The notes under the pieces are model-generated. The model made no database searches. It was not told the DNA's origin and saw only the letters and a program-made list of their open reading frames with translations. 64,000 nt of DNA from Mesorhizobium sophorae. Lineage in GTDB: Bacteria > Pseudomonadota > Alphaproteobacteria > Rhizobiales > Rhizobiaceae. The DNA is taken from positions 26,908 to 90,907 of the forward strand of contig NZ_NNRI01000020.1 in assembly GCF_002270415.1 (NCBI RefSeq). The letters run 5' to 3'. Positions 61,542 to 64,000 of this stretch are shown piece after piece (the stretch's first letter is position 1; the number at the start of each line of letters is the position of its first letter). Both the position numbers and the translations under genes were made by a program.

Positions 61542-62528
61542 ATGAGGATCCTGATGACCTGTACAAGCCCTGACAAATCCAGCCCTGCAAGCCTTGAGGC
61601 CGTCGCGCGAAACGGCAGCATGCTGCATCGCATTGCCGTGCGCATTCCGACTTATTTGTCGGATATTCGCGAGAACCCTGCATGGCTGCCAATGTTCGTA
61701 CTCGCCCGCACCATGCCGGCGCGCAGAATGCACTGGCGTGGTGCAAAGCCTGTTCAAGAGTCACAGAAAGCCCTGGACACGATGTTCATGGGTGTCAATC
61801 GACAGGATGTCGTCAACGCGCTGCGGTCGCAGGGGCTCTTTTCCGGGCTCGTCCTGCCGCCATTTATCCACCAGGAGATCGCCGCCTTCGCCCGGTGTAC
61901 GCCTTGCTTTGGCAATTTCGATCGCCGTCTCGAATTCATGCCGATGGAGCATGCGGAAGCTGAGGCCCGGCTCGGCCGTCCGTTGCTCAGCGGCCACTAT
62001 TTCGAGCGCATTCTCGGTTGTAAGGCCGCACTCGCCATACAGAGCGATCCGCTGCTCATGGATGTCGCTGCGCACTATCTCGGAGGCCAGGCGAAACTGA
62101 TTACCACGCGCGTCTGGTGGAGCTTCCCCACCGAACAGGCCTCCGACGCCGACAAGAACCTCGCTTCGCTCGGCAAATACCACTTCGATGTCGATGACTG
62201 GCGGATGCTGAAGTTCTTCTTCTATCTGGTGCCAGTCGACGAAGGCACCGGCCCGCACGTCTATGTCCGCGGCAGCCATAACCGCCGGACCTTCAAGCAC
62301 CAGCTGACGCTTCTCGTCGACCATCCGGCCCAAGAGGTTCTGGACGTCTACGGCCAGCAGAGCCCCATTACACTGACCGGCGAAGCCGGTCTCGGTTTCG
62401 TCGAGGATCCGTTCGGCTTCCATATGGGCACTGTGCCGGCGCGTAGGCCACGCTTGATGATGGAAGTCGGTTTCGGCGTGTCCCCGCCCTCGCGGCGACG
62501 CTTCCATGGCGAGCCGGTCATTCGCTGA
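61542..62528 (+). CDS. PhyH-like Fe(II)/2-oxoglutarate dioxygenase
   Basis: A 328-residue protein with the layout of the phytanoyl-CoA dioxygenase superfamily. The iron ligands appear as HFD in GKYHFDVDDWRMLKFFFYL and the distal His in DPFGFHMGTVP, with Arg (ARRPRLMMEVGFG) for 2-oxoglutarate. GTGPHVYVRGSHNRRT between them is typical of the family. The N-terminal 90 residues have no clear match. The substrate is unknown. It stands alone on the plus strand; a palindrome lies upstream. The start ATG at 61542 could also be 61554. Confidence 0.75.
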   Translation: MRILMTCTSPDKSSPASLEAVARNGSMLHRIAVRIPTYLSDIRENPAWLPMFVLARTMPARRMHWRGAKPVQESQKALDTMFMGVNRQDVVNALRSQGLFSGLVLPPFIHQEIAAFARCTPCFGNFDRRLEFMPMEHAEAEARLGRPLLSGHYFERILGCKAALAIQSDPLLMDVAAHYLGGQAKLITTRVWWSFPTEQASDADKNLASLGKYHFDVDDWRMLKFFFYLVPVDEGTGPHVYVRGSHNRRTFKHQLTLLVDHPAQEVLDVYGQQSPITLTGEAGLGFVEDPFGFHMGTVPARRPRLMMEVGFGVSPPSRRRFHGEPVIR

Positions 62529-63233
62529 TTTCGAAAATTCCCGAAACAACCTTCCCAACTGAGATAAGGGCAATGGCGCCATCTCCGGATGATTGGCCCA
62601 AAGCGTTTTGTGCAGGTCGGTTTCGAGCTGTCGCCAGAGGCGCCGCCTGGCGACAGGCAAACGCCTCTCGATCGCGTGTGCGAATCGGTTGCCGTGCCGC
62701 GCTTTCGGCAACACGGCCCAATAGGCCTCCCGCAGTTGTCAGATCGACATGGCTCGAGTGCTTTACTTCGAGCGTGCGTTTGGTCAGCCTGGTCCGTTAC
62801 GGAAGCAATCTTTCATCTCAGCGGAAAACTTCGCATCATGGGAATTGACAGCGGCGCAGCACGGCGCCGCGCATCCGAGGGCGCTACTGCGAGGAAATCG
62901 CGTTAGATCCTCGCTGCTCGCCTGGACGAACTCAATGGACACGGGATGAAGAGGTTTGCCGATTTGCTTGTAAAGCCGGTTAGGGGATTATGCTCCAGAA
63001 CACCCTTCTCCTAGCCCTTGCTATTCATCCAGGCCGCAACCGTCGGACGGATGTATCCGGCGAGATCCACAATGGCCCGCATAGAGTTCTGTTATTCGCC
63101 CCGACTGTCGATGCGTTCAAATTCCGATCTCCAACGAGTTTGAAGCATCGATCGTTCCTATAGGGGCGGCCTCTTCCATGCTCTCACCACGTCTATCCAA
63201 AGGGGGGTGGCGACCGATGACTCTGTTGGCGTT
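62529..63233. other. Long stretch without a supported gene
   Basis: About 700 bases. Several frames of 60-105 codons overlap on both strands, but none has a family resemblance or a convincing start. I see no terminator hairpin or tRNA. Confidence 0.4.
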
Positions 63234-63485
63234 CTAATGGGCAAACTTCGCAGCATTCCGGGTCGCTATATCGCCTATGACGGCATGAAGAAGCGTTCGA
63301 ACCTCTTGTTCGGCGAGCCTGGGTGCAATTCCCGATTCGGACAGTTGAACGAGAATTGTCGTGACGGTGCTGCGCCAGAACGCATTCGCATCCTTCCCGT
63401 TTTTGGATTCCAAGACCCGGGCGATCCCTTCGACCAATTTCCGCCGACGATGCAGCGGGAACACGCTTATGTTTGAATCACACAT
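63234..63485 (-). CDS. DUF6074-family small protein
   Basis: An 83-residue protein with the DUF6074 pattern: FPLHRRRKLVEGIARVLESK near the N-terminus, then a Trp-containing helix and LSESGIAPRLAEQEVRTLLH. The family is common in rhizobia, often in accessory regions; its function is unknown. No operon partner is visible. Confidence 0.7.
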   Translation of the reverse strand: MCDSNISVFPLHRRRKLVEGIARVLESKNGKDANAFWRSTVTTILVQLSESGIAPRLAEQEVRTLLHAVIGDIATRNAAKFAH

Positions 63486-64000
63486 CGATCACCTCACCCC
63501 TTCAGTTTGGCGAATAAGAATTGGCGCGTTGAAAAATTTGGTTAACAGCGCTTTCTTTTATGGGGGCCCTGCAATAAATTGACCAGGGCTTGGTTGGGTG
63601 TCCCCGCGATGGATGCGGCGGCTTTCGCGAGTTCGACTTCCGTCCAGGAAGTCCATCAGTGATGATGAGCAGCAGGGAATAGGACAGGAAGCGCTATCGG
63701 CGAGCAGGCTCTTGGACTTGATCAGAACCCAGGTGAACCGCCATATTCCATCCTGGCTGCCGCGGTAAGCTGGGCCAGTCGGTGGACGAGGCCGATCCGG
63801 CCGAAATCGAGCCGTTCAATTTAATTTGTTGGGAGCGCCGGTCGGGAGGAAATCTCCCAATTGTATCACGCGTCCCTGTTTTGTTGGAGAAGTCTATGAA
63901 GGTGCCGCTCATTGCCGAAAACGTCGGCAATCTGAGCTGCGCGATGATCTCGAACTCACGATCAATTTCGGCGGCGGTTTGCCGACCTTCAGACTTCAAT
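63486..64000. other. Right end of window; no supported gene
   Basis: A minus-strand frame 63694-63999 (about 100 codons, FEIIAQLRLPTFSAMSG) may be part of a gene that continues outside, but I do not recognise it. The rest is featureless. Confidence 0.35.

Overview
This window looks like part of the symbiosis island of a Mesorhizobium loti-type rhizobium (alphaproteobacterium). The evidence is a rhizobial type III secretion system (T3SS: nolB/nolT/nolU/nolV, rhcN, rhcC1, rhcC2, nopX, ttsI), a nod box, tts boxes, a nodM fragment, the bioBFDAZ and nadABC vitamin operons with panBC next to them, and many insertion sequences. All identifications come from reading the protein sequences; no database search was run.

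Layout. 1-5336 (minus strand): T3SS core operon nolB-nolT-nolU-nolV-rhcN-y4yJ-rhcQ. rhcQ runs off the left edge. 5526-8336 (plus): rhcC1 (nolW), then a tts box and nopX. 8543-10198: an MFS exporter with an extra C-terminal domain. 10795-15915: IS5, ISKra4, IS66 and IS110 elements, mostly broken. 16032-19273 (minus): an unusual gene trio made of a HemN-like radical SAM protein, a PrnB/indoleamine-dioxygenase-like haem protein and a GNAT acetyltransferase, with a FixK/FNR box upstream. 19720-26986: Tn3, IS6, IS5, integrase-type, IS481, IS66 and IS30 elements. 27050-30083 (minus): nod box, ttsI, secretin rhcC2 and a CpaD-like lipoprotein. 30489-36000: a second, degenerate nod box with a truncated nodM, a broken AbiEii-type locus, an intact DUF1778/GNAT toxin-antitoxin pair, a porin and IS remnants. 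36529-45867: a shikimate-kinase-like gene, IS1380, and a 2340-residue SKWP-repeat (RipS/XopAD-type) effector gene with a candidate tts box. 45989-49623: a MucR/Ros regulator, a cold-shock protein and assorted remnants. 49899-54931: bioZ-bioA-bioD-bioF-bioB. 55022-59415: nadC-nadB-nadA-nadQ with an operator. 59597-61031: damaged panB and panC. 61542-62528: a PhyH-like oxygenase. 63234-63485: a DUF6074 protein.

How it fits together. Flavonoid/NodD signalling should act at the nod box at 30033-30083 to switch on ttsI. TtsI should then act at tts boxes in front of nolB, nopX and the giant effector, so secretion machinery, translocon and effector form one regulon. Biotin and NAD synthesis genes are intact and packed with 4-bp overlaps, while panB carries a frameshift and panC is truncated.

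The two most unusual items are the radical SAM / PrnB-like / GNAT cluster, which resembles a small natural-product pathway, and a DFDGD motif in the C-terminal part of the SKWP effector. That motif resembles the metal-binding motif of two-barrel RNA polymerases.
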